A DNA stretch of 64,000 nt from Psychrobacter sp. 1044. Its GTDB lineage: Bacteria > Pseudomonadota > Gammaproteobacteria > Pseudomonadales > Moraxellaceae. The notes under the pieces were generated by a model. The model was not told the origin of the DNA. It ran no database searches and was given only the letters and a program-made list of their open reading frames with translations. Made by a program: the position numbers and the translations under genes. The DNA lies in NCBI RefSeq assembly GCF_904846525.1, contig NZ_CAJHAZ010000014.1, forward strand, positions 1-64,000, in the 5' to 3' direction. Shown here piece after piece: positions 1-8,351 of this stretch (position 1 is the stretch's first letter; each line of letters opens with the position of its first letter).

Positions 1-59
1 AAACATCATTGCGCCAATGGTAGTGTGGATTCGTCCATGTGAGAGTAGGTCATCGTCAG
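1..59 (+). rRNA. 5S ribosomal RNA, 3' end only
   Basis: The window opens inside a structural RNA. The stretch around bases 20-58, with GGTAGTGTGGATTCG and then CATGTGAGAGTAGGTCATCG, is the conserved 3' half of bacterial 5S rRNA. The 5' half and the rest of the rRNA operon lie before the window. A strong terminator follows at once, which fits the end of an rRNA operon. The exact mature 3' end is uncertain by a few bases. Confidence 0.88.
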
Positions 60-76
60 CTCTCTATTCTAAAGTA

Positions 77-112
77 AAACCCCCTTCGCTTTCGCGGAGG
101 GGGTTTTCTTTT
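77..112 (+). terminator. Intrinsic terminator of the rRNA operon
   Basis: An inverted repeat pairs AAAACCCCC(T)TCGC with GCG(G)AGGGGGTTTT around a TTTC-like loop and runs into TTTTCTTTT. It follows the 5S rRNA by about 20 bases, as expected for the end of the rRNA transcript. Confidence 0.85.
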
Positions 113-203
113 AGCTGGTGTTTTTAAGAATATTTTAATTTATATTGTTGATACGTGATATTGATGCTAAATTAATCAGAATGGTAAATTATGAGGATTA
201 ATA

Positions 204-677
204 ATGCATCGTGATGCAAATATTGGTGATTTGGATTTCATTTACGATCTAATTATGAATGGAGCAAAACAGGGGTTCTTTAATCGAAAATTTCAACAAC
301 TTCCTGCTGCAGCACATGGGCTTCGATTAGAGATTTCACTGATTTTAGAAAGTAGAATTCGTCCCAATGGTTTAAAAGCGAGTAGGATTATATATGAGCA
401 TAAGGGTCAACCTATTGGTTTTGTGTTGATGTCTGCTGGTGAAAAAAATAAAGGGAATGAACTGTGGATGGTCGCAATTCATAAAGATTTTCAGAAGAAG
501 GGATATGGAAAGAAAATGGTTCAAGGAGTTCTTGATAAATTTAAAGGACTGAATTTGATGCTATTTGCTAGATGTTCACCTGAATCAGAAAAAATGTATC
601 AGTTATTACTTAAGAATGGGTTTGCGCATGTCGAAACTAGTGAAGAAGGCTACCGTGGAATGATTTATGAACTCTAA
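204..677 (+). CDS. GNAT-family N-acetyltransferase
   Basis: A 157-residue single-domain protein of the GNAT fold, which transfers an acetyl group from acetyl-CoA to an amine. The acetyl-CoA pyrophosphate loop (motif A) is visible as QKKGYGKKM at about residues 98-106, after a strand ELWMVAIH. A C-terminal segment with YQLLLKNGFAHVE fits the usual end of the fold. The ATG at 204 has a GAGG ribosome binding site about 8 bases upstream. The stop overlaps the start of the next gene by 11 bases, so the two are probably translationally coupled. The substrate cannot be read from sequence. It could be a metabolic or antibiotic-type acetylase, or a toxin-like GNAT given its partner. Base composition is A+T-rich compared with parE downstream, suggesting acquisition. 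Confidence 0.85.
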   Translation: MHRDANIGDLDFIYDLIMNGAKQGFFNRKFQQLPAAAHGLRLEISLILESRIRPNGLKASRIIYEHKGQPIGFVLMSAGEKNKGNELWMVAIHKDFQKKGYGKKMVQGVLDKFKGLNLMLFARCSPESEKMYQLLLKNGFAHVETSEEGYRGMIYEL

Positions 678-1593
678 TAACGTTGATCAGAGTGGTGTCT
701 GCTCGATTGATGCTTCATCTCCAACCTCCGTTTGGCAGCAGTGTTATATTTTTAATTACAAAAGTTCATTTTTATCCACAATGAATATAATACTTTTATC
801 TATAGTATTGCTTTTATTATTTTCGCTAGTATTAACTATCATTGGAATTAAAGCCCCTTTACTAAGTTTAAATGAAAATGAAATTCTTTATCTTTTTTCT
901 AATTCCGCTCAAGTTTTAGCTAGTATTTATGGCTTAACTCTTACTGGCTTCATATTTTTTAGGAATGAACTAAGTAGAGAGGAGTTCGAAGATAACACTC
1001 TTACAGATGCTGTTGAAAGTCTAAAAAATAGATATTTCAAAATTCTAACTTTTCTAATATTTATTTCAATCACTACTTTATTTTTATTAAATATTGCAAT
1101 TTCGGCTCAAAGTAGCTCAAATTTAATATTTATTACAATAATAATAAATGTTGGGCAGTCATTCTTTGTCATCAATCTATGTGTAATCGCGTATTTTATA
1201 TTTGACGTTATTTCCCCTCAGAGAATACAAAAAGAAAGTAAACTCATTCAGCGTCAAGTTGACCCTATTGATGATAAAGAACAGCAAGGTAGTTTAGAGA
1301 CTTTTTTGAAAAACTATAATGAGCTTGAAAATATAATTCAAAAATACGGACAAGCATACCAATCTGAATTGGAAGGTAATTTAAATACATCACGAAGAAG
1401 AATATCTAATGTGCGTCTTGCTGAATTTATTCTACGAGCTGAAAAAATAGATAGAGGTTTGTTTGAGGAAATAAAGAGTCTTATTACCTTACGAAATACA
1501 ATAATACATGGGGCAGAACCAATAGTGAGTGAAACCATGGTTGAATCATCAGAAAAAATACTTAAAGAGCTTGCGGAATCTTTGGATGTTTGA
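667..1593 (+). CDS. Four-TM membrane protein with HEPN-like C-terminal domain
   Basis: A 308-residue protein I cannot assign to a named family. It has four hydrophobic segments (about residues 40-60, 77-98, 123-145 and 152-180), then a soluble tail of roughly 120 residues. The tail ends in an all-helical region with LRNTIIHG, that is R276-N-T-I-I-H281. This is the R-N-x3-H signature of HEPN domains, many of which are RNases in toxin-antitoxin and phage-defence systems. The start overlaps the GNAT gene by 11 bases. A membrane anchor joined to a HEPN-like domain is the layout of several defence effectors, but that role is inference; HEPN-like folds can also be non-catalytic. It is A+T-rich, sits directly behind an rRNA operon and has no close functional link to parE or the esterase beyond. 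Confidence 0.75.
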   Translation: MNSNNVDQSGVCSIDASSPTSVWQQCYIFNYKSSFLSTMNIILLSIVLLLLFSLVLTIIGIKAPLLSLNENEILYLFSNSAQVLASIYGLTLTGFIFFRNELSREEFEDNTLTDAVESLKNRYFKILTFLIFISITTLFLLNIAISAQSSSNLIFITIIINVGQSFFVINLCVIAYFIFDVISPQRIQKESKLIQRQVDPIDDKEQQGSLETFLKNYNELENIIQKYGQAYQSELEGNLNTSRRRISNVRLAEFILRAEKIDRGLFEEIKSLITLRNTIIHGAEPIVSETMVESSEKILKELAESLDV

Positions 1594-1775
1594 ATATAAC
1601 GGAGCAGTTAGAAGAAATTGTAATAGCCTATAGGGTCTTTCTCAACTTAAATTTTGAACAAGAGATCTAATCTTCTGAAAATCCATTAAAAAAAATTTCT
1701 TTGAACACTTTAAGGTTAAATGCTTCAGCCTAAAAGCATAAGATAGTTATTATCTTTACACTTAATCTATATCTC

Positions 1776-2036
1776 TCAAAACAACTCCCCAACCTCAACA
1801 TCTTCTTCAAAATCAAATCCTAACTGCTCGCCCTTACGCTGTCTCATCTGCTCTATACGCAGTTTACGTCCAGAAACCAGCCTTAAAACTTCACGGCGTT
1901 GCTCTGTTGTCATATCATGCCATCGCTGGCGCTCCGTTCGACTGCGCAGGCAACCAAAGCAATAGCCTTTTTTATTGCTTTGGCAAAGACCAATACACGG
2001 ATTGGCAATCTCAAACAGCTCAAACTGTTGGTTCAT
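1776..2036 (-). CDS. DUF1289 domain protein
   Basis: An 86-residue protein with the DUF1289 cysteine pattern PCIGLC-x7-CFGC (C-x3-C-x7-C-x2-C) at about residues 13-29, followed by the conserved W in RQRWHDMT. The four cysteines suggest a bound metal or Fe-S centre; no function is established. The tail is acidic (EEDVEVGELF). It stands alone on the minus strand, divergent from the esterase gene at 2225. Ribosome binding site is not clear. The family call is secure from the motif, the role is unknown. Confidence 0.85.
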   Translation of the reverse strand: MNQQFELFEIANPCIGLCQSNKKGYCFGCLRSRTERQRWHDMTTEQRREVLRLVSGRKLRIEQMRQRKGEQLGFDFEEDVEVGELF

Positions 2037-2224
2037 GGCGACTCCATTGCTATTATCGTCATTCCTTTGACTTGCATAAAACTATTATGGCAACATTATT
2101 ATGTCGCAAATACTGACTAATGGTGTGCCGTTTTATTGTTATTATTTTTGTTTGGCGGGTGCTATGCTTAGCGTCACTAGTCTATATAAGATAATCATAA
2201 CAAAATTAATAAGTGAGATGATAC

Positions 2225-2872
2225 GTGAACTTGATTTATATCCATGGACTGGACAGTGATGCGAACTCTACCAAGGGAATGCTATTAGAAAAATACTGCC
2301 AGCATCATCACCCTGATATTAATGTACTGCGTCCCGATTTGAATAAATCGCCACAAGACGTGTTCGATAAACTGATAAGTCTAGTTGAGGAATGGGGCAG
2401 CGACTCAAAAGTTGTATTCGTTGGTAGCTCATTGGGTGGCTATTTTTCTACCTTGGTGAGCAATCATACAGGCTGTGCGGCTTTACTATTAAATCCTAGT
2501 ACGCAGCCACATGTGACATTACAGCGCTTTGCTCATGACTTACTGTTAAATAACGATAGTAATGAAGGTCAAGGCGAAGATGAATTGCCAAAGAATCAAA
2601 TTCTCTATACGACCACTGGCGGTTGGGATATTACTTCTGCGGATTTGCAATGGTTTGCAGATCATCAGTTATCAGAAATTCATTATCCTAAAAAAATTGC
2701 TGTATTTATCAAAGAAGGCGATGAGTTATTAAATCCTGAATTGTCTAAAGCCTTTTATCAAGAGCAAGGAAGTACGGTTATTTTACAAGCGGGTGGCGAT
2801 CATCGGTTTAGTGACTTTGGTGAGCAGTTGCCGATGGTGATAAATATGCTAAAAGATTTAGTAAGGGTCTAA
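2225..2872 (+). CDS. YqiA-like alpha/beta-hydrolase (UPF0227 esterase)
   Basis: A 215-residue alpha/beta-hydrolase resembling Escherichia coli YqiA, a small esterase encoded next to parE there as well. Features are an N-terminal IYIHGLDSD (oxyanion loop), the nucleophile elbow GSSLGG at about residue 75, and a C-terminal GGDHRF that supplies the catalytic histidine. Start is GTG at 2225 with a GAGATG-like site upstream. It precedes parE in the same orientation by 110 bases, the same order as yqiA-parE in E. coli, which supports the assignment. Its substrate is not known. Confidence 0.85.
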   Translation: MNLIYIHGLDSDANSTKGMLLEKYCQHHHPDINVLRPDLNKSPQDVFDKLISLVEEWGSDSKVVFVGSSLGGYFSTLVSNHTGCAALLLNPSTQPHVTLQRFAHDLLLNNDSNEGQGEDELPKNQILYTTTGGWDITSADLQWFADHQLSEIHYPKKIAVFIKEGDELLNPELSKAFYQEQGSTVILQAGGDHRFSDFGEQLPMVINMLKDLVRV

Positions 2873-2982
2873 ACAGGCGACATTATATGACGTGAGCGAT
2901 GGACTATTAACCTTAACGTCGCTATTTTTGGTTATAATGGTTGAATAGAATTAATCAGACATGAATCGTTAAGGATGCATTT

Positions 2983-4869
2983 GTGAGTCAATATAATGCG
3001 CAATCGTTAGAAGTTTTAGAAGGGCTTGAGCCAGTACGTCGTCGTCCAGGTATGTATACTGACACCACGCGCCCGAACCATCTGGCGCAAGAGGTCATTG
3101 ATAACTCCGTCGATGAAGCGTTGGCGGGTTATGCGAAAACCATCAAGGTGCAACTGCATAGTGATGGCTCGTTGTCTGTCGAAGATGATGGGCGTGGTAT
3201 GCCGACTGATATTCATCCTGAGTTTAATCAGTCAGGGATTGAGCTGATTTTAACTCGTTTGCATGCTGGTGGGAAGTTTTCGACTTCTAATTATGAGGTG
3301 TCAGGCGGTCTGCATGGTGTGGGTATCTCTGTCGTCAATGCTTTATCCACACGCGTCGAAGTGACGGTATGGCGTGATAGTACACAGTTTGATATGGCGT
3401 TTGAAAATGGCGCACCAGTTACGCCGTTAACTGAAGCAATCAGCTCAAACAAACGCAAACGTGGTACCAGAGTGCATTTTTGGGCAGATGGTCGCTTTTT
3501 TGATACGCCTAAATTTAATGTCAAGCAGCTCAAGCACAATCTAAAAGCCAAAGCGGTATTGGCCGCTGGATTGACGATTGAATTTGTCGATGATATTAAT
3601 AATGAAAAGGTGGTTTGGCAGTTTACTGACGGAGTGGTCGAATATCTAAGCGAACAGTTGGATGGTTTAGAAACCTTACCTGAAGCACCGTTCTATTACA
3701 ATTACGATGCAAAAGCGGGCGAACGTGCTGCTATTACCTTTGCCTTGTCTTGGTTGCCTGATGGTGGCACGCCAATTCAAGAAAGCTATGTAAACCTGAT
3801 CCCTACTGCTCAAGGTGGTACGCATGTTAATGGTCTGCGAACGGGTATCTTAGAGGCATTGCGTGAGTTTTGCGATATTCATAATTTGCTGCCACGGAGT
3901 GTCAAGCTAACGGCAGAAGATGTCTGGGATGGAGTGAACTACATCCTATCACTCAAGTTTTCTGAGCCGCAATTTTCTGGACAGACCAAAGAGCGCTTAT
4001 CTAGCCGCGAAGCTGCTGGGGCAGTACAGACATTGGCAAAAGATGCTTTTAGTCTGTGGTTAAACCAGCATGCCGATATGGGTACTCAAATCGCAGAGCT
4101 GGCGATTAATAAAGCTGGACGTCGTCTCAAGTCTGCCAAAAAAGTCGCCCGTAAGAAAATCACGCAAGGTCCTGCGTTGCCGGGTAAGTTGGCAGATTGT
4201 CGCGGTGATTTGCGTGATGGTGCTGAGCTGTTTTTGGTGGAAGGTGATTCTGCGGGTGGTAGCGCCAAGCAAGCACGTGACCGTCATTATCAGGCGATAT
4301 TACCGCTGCGTGGTAAGATTTTAAATACGTGGGAGGTGTCATCAGATACGGTGTTATCGAGCCAAGAGATTCATGATATCGCCATTGCTATCGGTGTCGA
4401 TCCGGCATCTGATGATTTGTCTGAGCTGCGTTATGATAAGGTATGTATCTTAGCGGATGCGGATTCTGATGGTCTGCATATCGCCACGCTCATCTGCGCC
4501 CTATTTGTTAAGCATTTTCCTGCCTTGGTGGATGCGGGTCATTTATTTGTCGCCATGCCACCGTTATATCGAGTAGACGTGGGTAAAGAGGTGCATTATG
4601 CGTTAGATGAGCCTGAGCTTCAGCACATTTTGTCCAATGTGCCGGGCAATAAAAAAGCGCAGATTACACGTTTTAAAGGCTTGGGTGAAATGAGTGCAGA
4701 GCAGTTACGTGAGACGACCATGAACCGTGATACTCGGCGTTTAGTTCAGCTAGATATGGATGACATGGTGTTGACTAATAGCGTGATGGATATGCTGTTG
4801 GCTAAAAAACGGGCTGCTGATCGTAAGGTTTGGCTTGAGAATAAAGGCAATTTGGCTGACATATCCTAA
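2983..4869 (+). CDS. parE: DNA topoisomerase IV subunit B
   Basis: A 628-residue type IIA topoisomerase ATPase subunit, which with ParC decatenates daughter chromosomes. The GHKL ATPase part shows DNSVDEALAG, DDGRGMP and GGLHGVG. The TOPRIM part shows LVEGDSAGGSA and the metal-binding DADSDGLHI. Length fits ParE (about 630) rather than GyrB (about 800), and there is no GyrB-type insertion. The start is GTG at 2983 with AAGGA nine bases upstream. It follows the YqiA-like gene. Confidence 0.96.
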   Translation: MSQYNAQSLEVLEGLEPVRRRPGMYTDTTRPNHLAQEVIDNSVDEALAGYAKTIKVQLHSDGSLSVEDDGRGMPTDIHPEFNQSGIELILTRLHAGGKFSTSNYEVSGGLHGVGISVVNALSTRVEVTVWRDSTQFDMAFENGAPVTPLTEAISSNKRKRGTRVHFWADGRFFDTPKFNVKQLKHNLKAKAVLAAGLTIEFVDDINNEKVVWQFTDGVVEYLSEQLDGLETLPEAPFYYNYDAKAGERAAITFALSWLPDGGTPIQESYVNLIPTAQGGTHVNGLRTGILEALREFCDIHNLLPRSVKLTAEDVWDGVNYILSLKFSEPQFSGQTKERLSSREAAGAVQTLAKDAFSLWLNQHADMGTQIAELAINKAGRRLKSAKKVARKKITQGPALPGKLADCRGDLRDGAELFLVEGDSAGGSAKQARDRHYQAILPLRGKILNTWEVSSDTVLSSQEIHDIAIAIGVDPASDDLSELRYDKVCILADADSDGLHIATLICALFVKHFPALVDAGHLFVAMPPLYRVDVGKEVHYALDEPELQHILSNVPGNKKAQITRFKGLGEMSAEQLRETTMNRDTRRLVQLDMDDMVLTNSVMDMLLAKKRAADRKVWLENKGNLADIS

Positions 4870-4979
4870 TGGGCTTGATGGATATGTCCGTCAATAGCTA
4901 TATATTTATATAAGTTTATAAACCGGTAAGCTAGCAAGCAATAAAAGCCTATAAAATTCAATTTAGTTGTATAAGCTTA

Positions 4980-5714
4980 ATGTTATTATGTAGGTATCTT
5001 TTATTATGTGGTGCCGTCATGACATCAAAGTTGTTTAATCGCTCAAAAGCTGCTGCTTCTCAGTCTATAAACTCTAAAATATTGCCCAAGCTTAGTAGAA
5101 AGCAGCTGGGTAGTTTAGTCCCGAAACGCGGTAATAAAATTGCGCCAGTGATTGCCTCAGCTATGCTAAAAGCTGCGGGTTGGCGTACAGTTGGAGAGAT
5201 TCCAAATATTTCACAAGCCGTAGTTTTAGCGCTGCCGCATACTTCGAATGTCGATGGGGTTTATGCGATACCCAGTTTATTCGCCCTAGATTTGAAAATC
5301 AGTATTATGGGTAAGCATACGTTATTTAAAGTGCCCGTATTTGCTCAGCTATTAAGCTGGATAGGGGTGATTCCCGTTGATCGTAGTGATAAAGGCTCAG
5401 TATTACAGGCCAGTATTGATAAGTTCAAAACAGGTAAGCCACTATTTTTGGGTTTAGCACCAGAAGGCACTCGTCAATATACTGAAACTTGGAAATCAGG
5501 CTTCTATTATTTAGCAGTGGGCGCTGGTGTACCTATTTTGCCAGTAGCGATGGATTACAAAACCAAAGAAATACGCTTTATGTCGTTGGTCTATCCTAGT
5601 GGTGATATCGAAGCGGATTTACCAAAAATTTATGCTCAGTATAAAGGGGTGATACCAAGACATCCCGAGCGCTTATCTCAACCATTACAAGATATCAATA
5701 ATTCAGCTGGATAA
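4980..5714 (+). CDS. PlsC-like lysophospholipid acyltransferase family protein
   Basis: A 244-residue protein of the 1-acyl-glycerol-3-phosphate acyltransferase superfamily. The catalytic HX4D box reads HTSNVD (about residue 87) and the second conserved box reads LAPEGTR. This pattern is seen in the smaller PlsC relatives whose acyl acceptor is often unclear, so phosphatidic acid synthesis is possible but not shown. The ATG at 4980 gives a short hydrophobic lead; an in-frame ATG at 5019 would begin MTSKLFNRS. Neither has a convincing ribosome binding site. A strong terminator follows. Confidence 0.82.
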   Translation: MLLCRYLLLCGAVMTSKLFNRSKAAASQSINSKILPKLSRKQLGSLVPKRGNKIAPVIASAMLKAAGWRTVGEIPNISQAVVLALPHTSNVDGVYAIPSLFALDLKISIMGKHTLFKVPVFAQLLSWIGVIPVDRSDKGSVLQASIDKFKTGKPLFLGLAPEGTRQYTETWKSGFYYLAVGAGVPILPVAMDYKTKEIRFMSLVYPSGDIEADLPKIYAQYKGVIPRHPERLSQPLQDINNSAG

Positions 5715-5750
5715 AGTTTTTAAATGAGTTATGAGTATCTGTATTATATT

Positions 5751-5790
5751 AAGACCCCTTGACTGATTAATGTCAGGGGGTCTTTTTTTT
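5751..5790 (+). terminator. Intrinsic terminator after the PlsC-like gene
   Basis: AAGACCCCTTGAC pairs with GTCAGGGGGTCTT (one bulge) around TGATTAAT, followed by a run of eight T. It lies about 40 bases beyond the PlsC-like stop and 45 bases before the 3' end of the convergent SDR gene. Confidence 0.88.
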
Positions 5791-5832
5791 GCGGTGCTTA
5801 GTTTTAAGAATGGCTAAAAACTAAGCATTGAG

Positions 5833-6510
5833 TTAGCTGTTGAACGTACTCACCCCGCCATCGACAGGTAAATTCATACCAGTAATGATGGCAGCGTCAT
5901 CACTGGCTAAAAACATCACAGCGGCGGTTACATCAAACGGTGTCGCTGTCTTCCCTAGTGGAGAGTGGGTAATAAATGGATTTGGGTTGATATCCGTTGT
6001 TACCAATCCAGCAGATACGGCATTAATACGTACATTATTTGGTATATTCTCTGATGCCAGCTTCTTTGTAATATCAGTCAAATCCCTTTGCTTAGCTCTA
6101 TATGTCTCTATATTCCAGTCTGCTGATATCTCCGTTAGCGTTGATACATTAACGATATTGCCTTGTGTTTTTATCAGTTCTGGAATAACTGACTGATGAA
6201 TACCGACTGCAGTATCTATATTGACCATCACATCAATATGTTTATATTTATCGCGTACATGCTCTATTAATCTTGCCGTTTGGGTCAGATCATTAATGTC
6301 ACTGGTTACGGTAAGGTGGTTACCTGTATTGATCCATGTATGATCCTGTGGCAGATCCTCGTAGATGTATTCTAAAATATCGTTATTAATACCAACGATT
6401 ATACAATTCGCCCCTTCTTGTGCAAATCTAAGCGCCGTTGCACGACCAATATCAGAATCTGCACCTGTTATAATGACAGTTTTTTCTTTAAAGCGCTTCA
6501 TAATGTTCAA
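5833..6510 (-). CDS. Divergent short-chain dehydrogenase/reductase (SDR)
   Basis: A 225-residue SDR-fold protein. The N-terminal nucleotide loop is TGADSDIG, and the C-terminus has the usual ITGMNLPVDGG. Several hallmark residues are changed: the glycine of TGxxxGIG is Asp, the NNAG motif reads VNIDTA, and the catalytic Tyr-x3-Lys reads YRAKQ, placing Lys one residue early. The protein may therefore have lost or altered oxidoreductase activity, or carry an in-frame codon deletion. Start at 6510 (MNIMKRF) has a second Met at residue 4. It is transcribed alone and convergent with the PlsC-like gene. Confidence 0.8.
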   Translation of the reverse strand: MNIMKRFKEKTVIITGADSDIGRATALRFAQEGANCIIVGINNDILEYIYEDLPQDHTWINTGNHLTVTSDINDLTQTARLIEHVRDKYKHIDVMVNIDTAVGIHQSVIPELIKTQGNIVNVSTLTEISADWNIETYRAKQRDLTDITKKLASENIPNNVRINAVSAGLVTTDINPNPFITHSPLGKTATPFDVTAAVMFLASDDAAIITGMNLPVDGGVSTFNS

Positions 6511-6806
6511 TCCTTTTTATTATATGATGGTCATTAAATAATTTTAATAAATGTCTCTAAAAAATGTAATCAAAGGCAGCCCATAAGCGATAAGTTTGAC
6601 TGCAAATCATGCTACTTTGCTATTATCATAACAACTCATTGCCCTGAAAGCGACTGCATTTAATAAGGCTTATTTTGTTAAGTTTTTCGTTGGTAGCCTG
6701 TCGTTATAGCAAAAACATTTGCGAATATTCAACATGCTCTAGTGTTATGCTCATCAATAGCAACTTACCATACAACGCGTCCATTCGATAATAAAAGGTT
6801 AACACT

Positions 6807-8237
6807 GTGTCTGACTCATCTATTACCCTATCTGATAATGACTGTCTTGTTAATGAGTTGACCTGCTATTTGCAGAAAGATGCTGTAGATATTGCTTTGA
6901 CCAATATGCAGCATCTTGAGCATAAATATGACGCGTGTTACCGTGCTCAGCAATATCACTATCAATTGCCACTGGGTAACCTATCATTACTTGAGCTCAT
7001 ATTGTATTTGCCTGCTAAAAGTAGTCTGGTCGATATTAAAGCTGCGCGTATGGCGGTAGTAAAGGCCACGCTCATATGGCACAAGACATATCTTACTCAG
7101 CATAAAAATAACGACAACATGAGCCATAATGTTTTAGTTTTTGATATTCAGCGCACCGATAAAGCTCAAGAAATCAATAAAATTAAGATAAATAACCAGC
7201 AACGACAACCCCTAAAAAGGCTCACTCATGGTTTTGGAGTCCGCTATTTTATGGAAGATTTGGTGGTGGATATGAGCGACAGTATGCAGCAGCTACAAGT
7301 TTTTAGCTGGCATGACTGGCAGGCGATATTAGCAAGCCTACAAGCACCATGCGAGTTATGGCGGTTTTTGCATTATCGTTTAGGGCAATTACAGTATTCA
7401 GCCAGTAATCATGTCGCTAGCTTTGAATCAGAAGCAGGTCTAGTCACTCAGTTTTTACATAGCCCAACTTTATTTACGGACGCTATCGCATTAGATAATG
7501 CACTCATCAAATATGAAGTGCAAGATGAGCCCAATCCTGCATTAGTCGCTATGACACTTGCCTACAAAAACAAAAGCACGACTGCACAGATGTATCATCA
7601 GCATATGGCGCAAGCGGCAGTTCTGTGGTCGCAGCTAAGCATCCAAATGATAGAGATGCTCGATGAAGAAGTACTAGGCAATGCTGATAAAGAGACACTA
7701 GGAATAAAACGCTGTTATTGGCAACAGCAGCTATTGGACGAGTCTTTATTTTCGCGCCATGAGCTGGTTCGAACAATATATAGACATCCTAAACAAGCAC
7801 ATGGTCTGCAAAAAGAAGGTTATGTCGTCCATCAGCACTCTTATGAGAGCTTGGGACGGCATTATGTATTAATATTTTATGGGCAAGATGTTGAGAGCCA
7901 GCACAGTAAACAGGCTATTCAGCCAAACTTAGCAAGGATTGCACAGGATGTTGCGAGCCGCCTGCCAATAGCCGAGCTGCATCATGTGATTGTATTGGGC
8001 ATTGATTTTATTGAAGAGTCTAATGATACCTTTATTGATATCGATTTATGGATTCAACCCGTTGATCCGATGACCCAGCGTGAGCGGCAGCTGACCAAGC
8101 AACTACAGCGCTTAAACCAACAGCATAAAAAGCAAACGGCAAATAATTTATCAGCAAGTAACTTATCAGCAAGTAAAAATGAGTCAATGCGAATGCAATT
8201 AAATTTGAATATACCTGCACGGAAGACAAAGTCCTGA
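6807..8237 (+). CDS. Conserved hypothetical protein, 476 aa
   Basis: I do not recognise this protein. It is predicted soluble, rich in Gln and His, with no signal peptide or membrane span. It starts with GTG at 6807, with an AAAAGG site about eight bases upstream, and ends in a basic, low-complexity tail holding a short repeat (NLSASNLSAS) at about residue 450. The middle contains Trp-rich stretches (FSWHDWQAILASLQAPCELWRF cannot be tied to a known fold). The gene stands alone, followed by a bidirectional terminator shared with the channel gene. The composition matches the backbone, so it is probably a lineage-specific host gene. Confidence 0.7.
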   Translation: MSDSSITLSDNDCLVNELTCYLQKDAVDIALTNMQHLEHKYDACYRAQQYHYQLPLGNLSLLELILYLPAKSSLVDIKAARMAVVKATLIWHKTYLTQHKNNDNMSHNVLVFDIQRTDKAQEINKIKINNQQRQPLKRLTHGFGVRYFMEDLVVDMSDSMQQLQVFSWHDWQAILASLQAPCELWRFLHYRLGQLQYSASNHVASFESEAGLVTQFLHSPTLFTDAIALDNALIKYEVQDEPNPALVAMTLAYKNKSTTAQMYHQHMAQAAVLWSQLSIQMIEMLDEEVLGNADKETLGIKRCYWQQQLLDESLFSRHELVRTIYRHPKQAHGLQKEGYVVHQHSYESLGRHYVLIFYGQDVESQHSKQAIQPNLARIAQDVASRLPIAELHHVIVLGIDFIEESNDTFIDIDLWIQPVDPMTQRERQLTKQLQRLNQQHKKQTANNLSASNLSASKNESMRMQLNLNIPARKTKS

Positions 8238-8296
8238 GTATGATTTTGCAGCGATGTTTTGTAGCGAGTCTTTCATAGAAACTAAGTTGACGCCAT

Positions 8297-8325
8297 AAAA
8301 AAAGACAGCCTAGGCTGTCTTTTTT
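8297..8325. terminator. Bidirectional intrinsic terminator
   Basis: A perfect palindrome AAAGACAGCC/GGCTGTCTTT with A-run before and T-run after. It can serve both the 476-aa gene (plus strand) and the channel gene (minus strand) that converge on it. Confidence 0.9.
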
Positions 8326-8351
8326 ATTCAAAATATATCGTTAACGATGAC

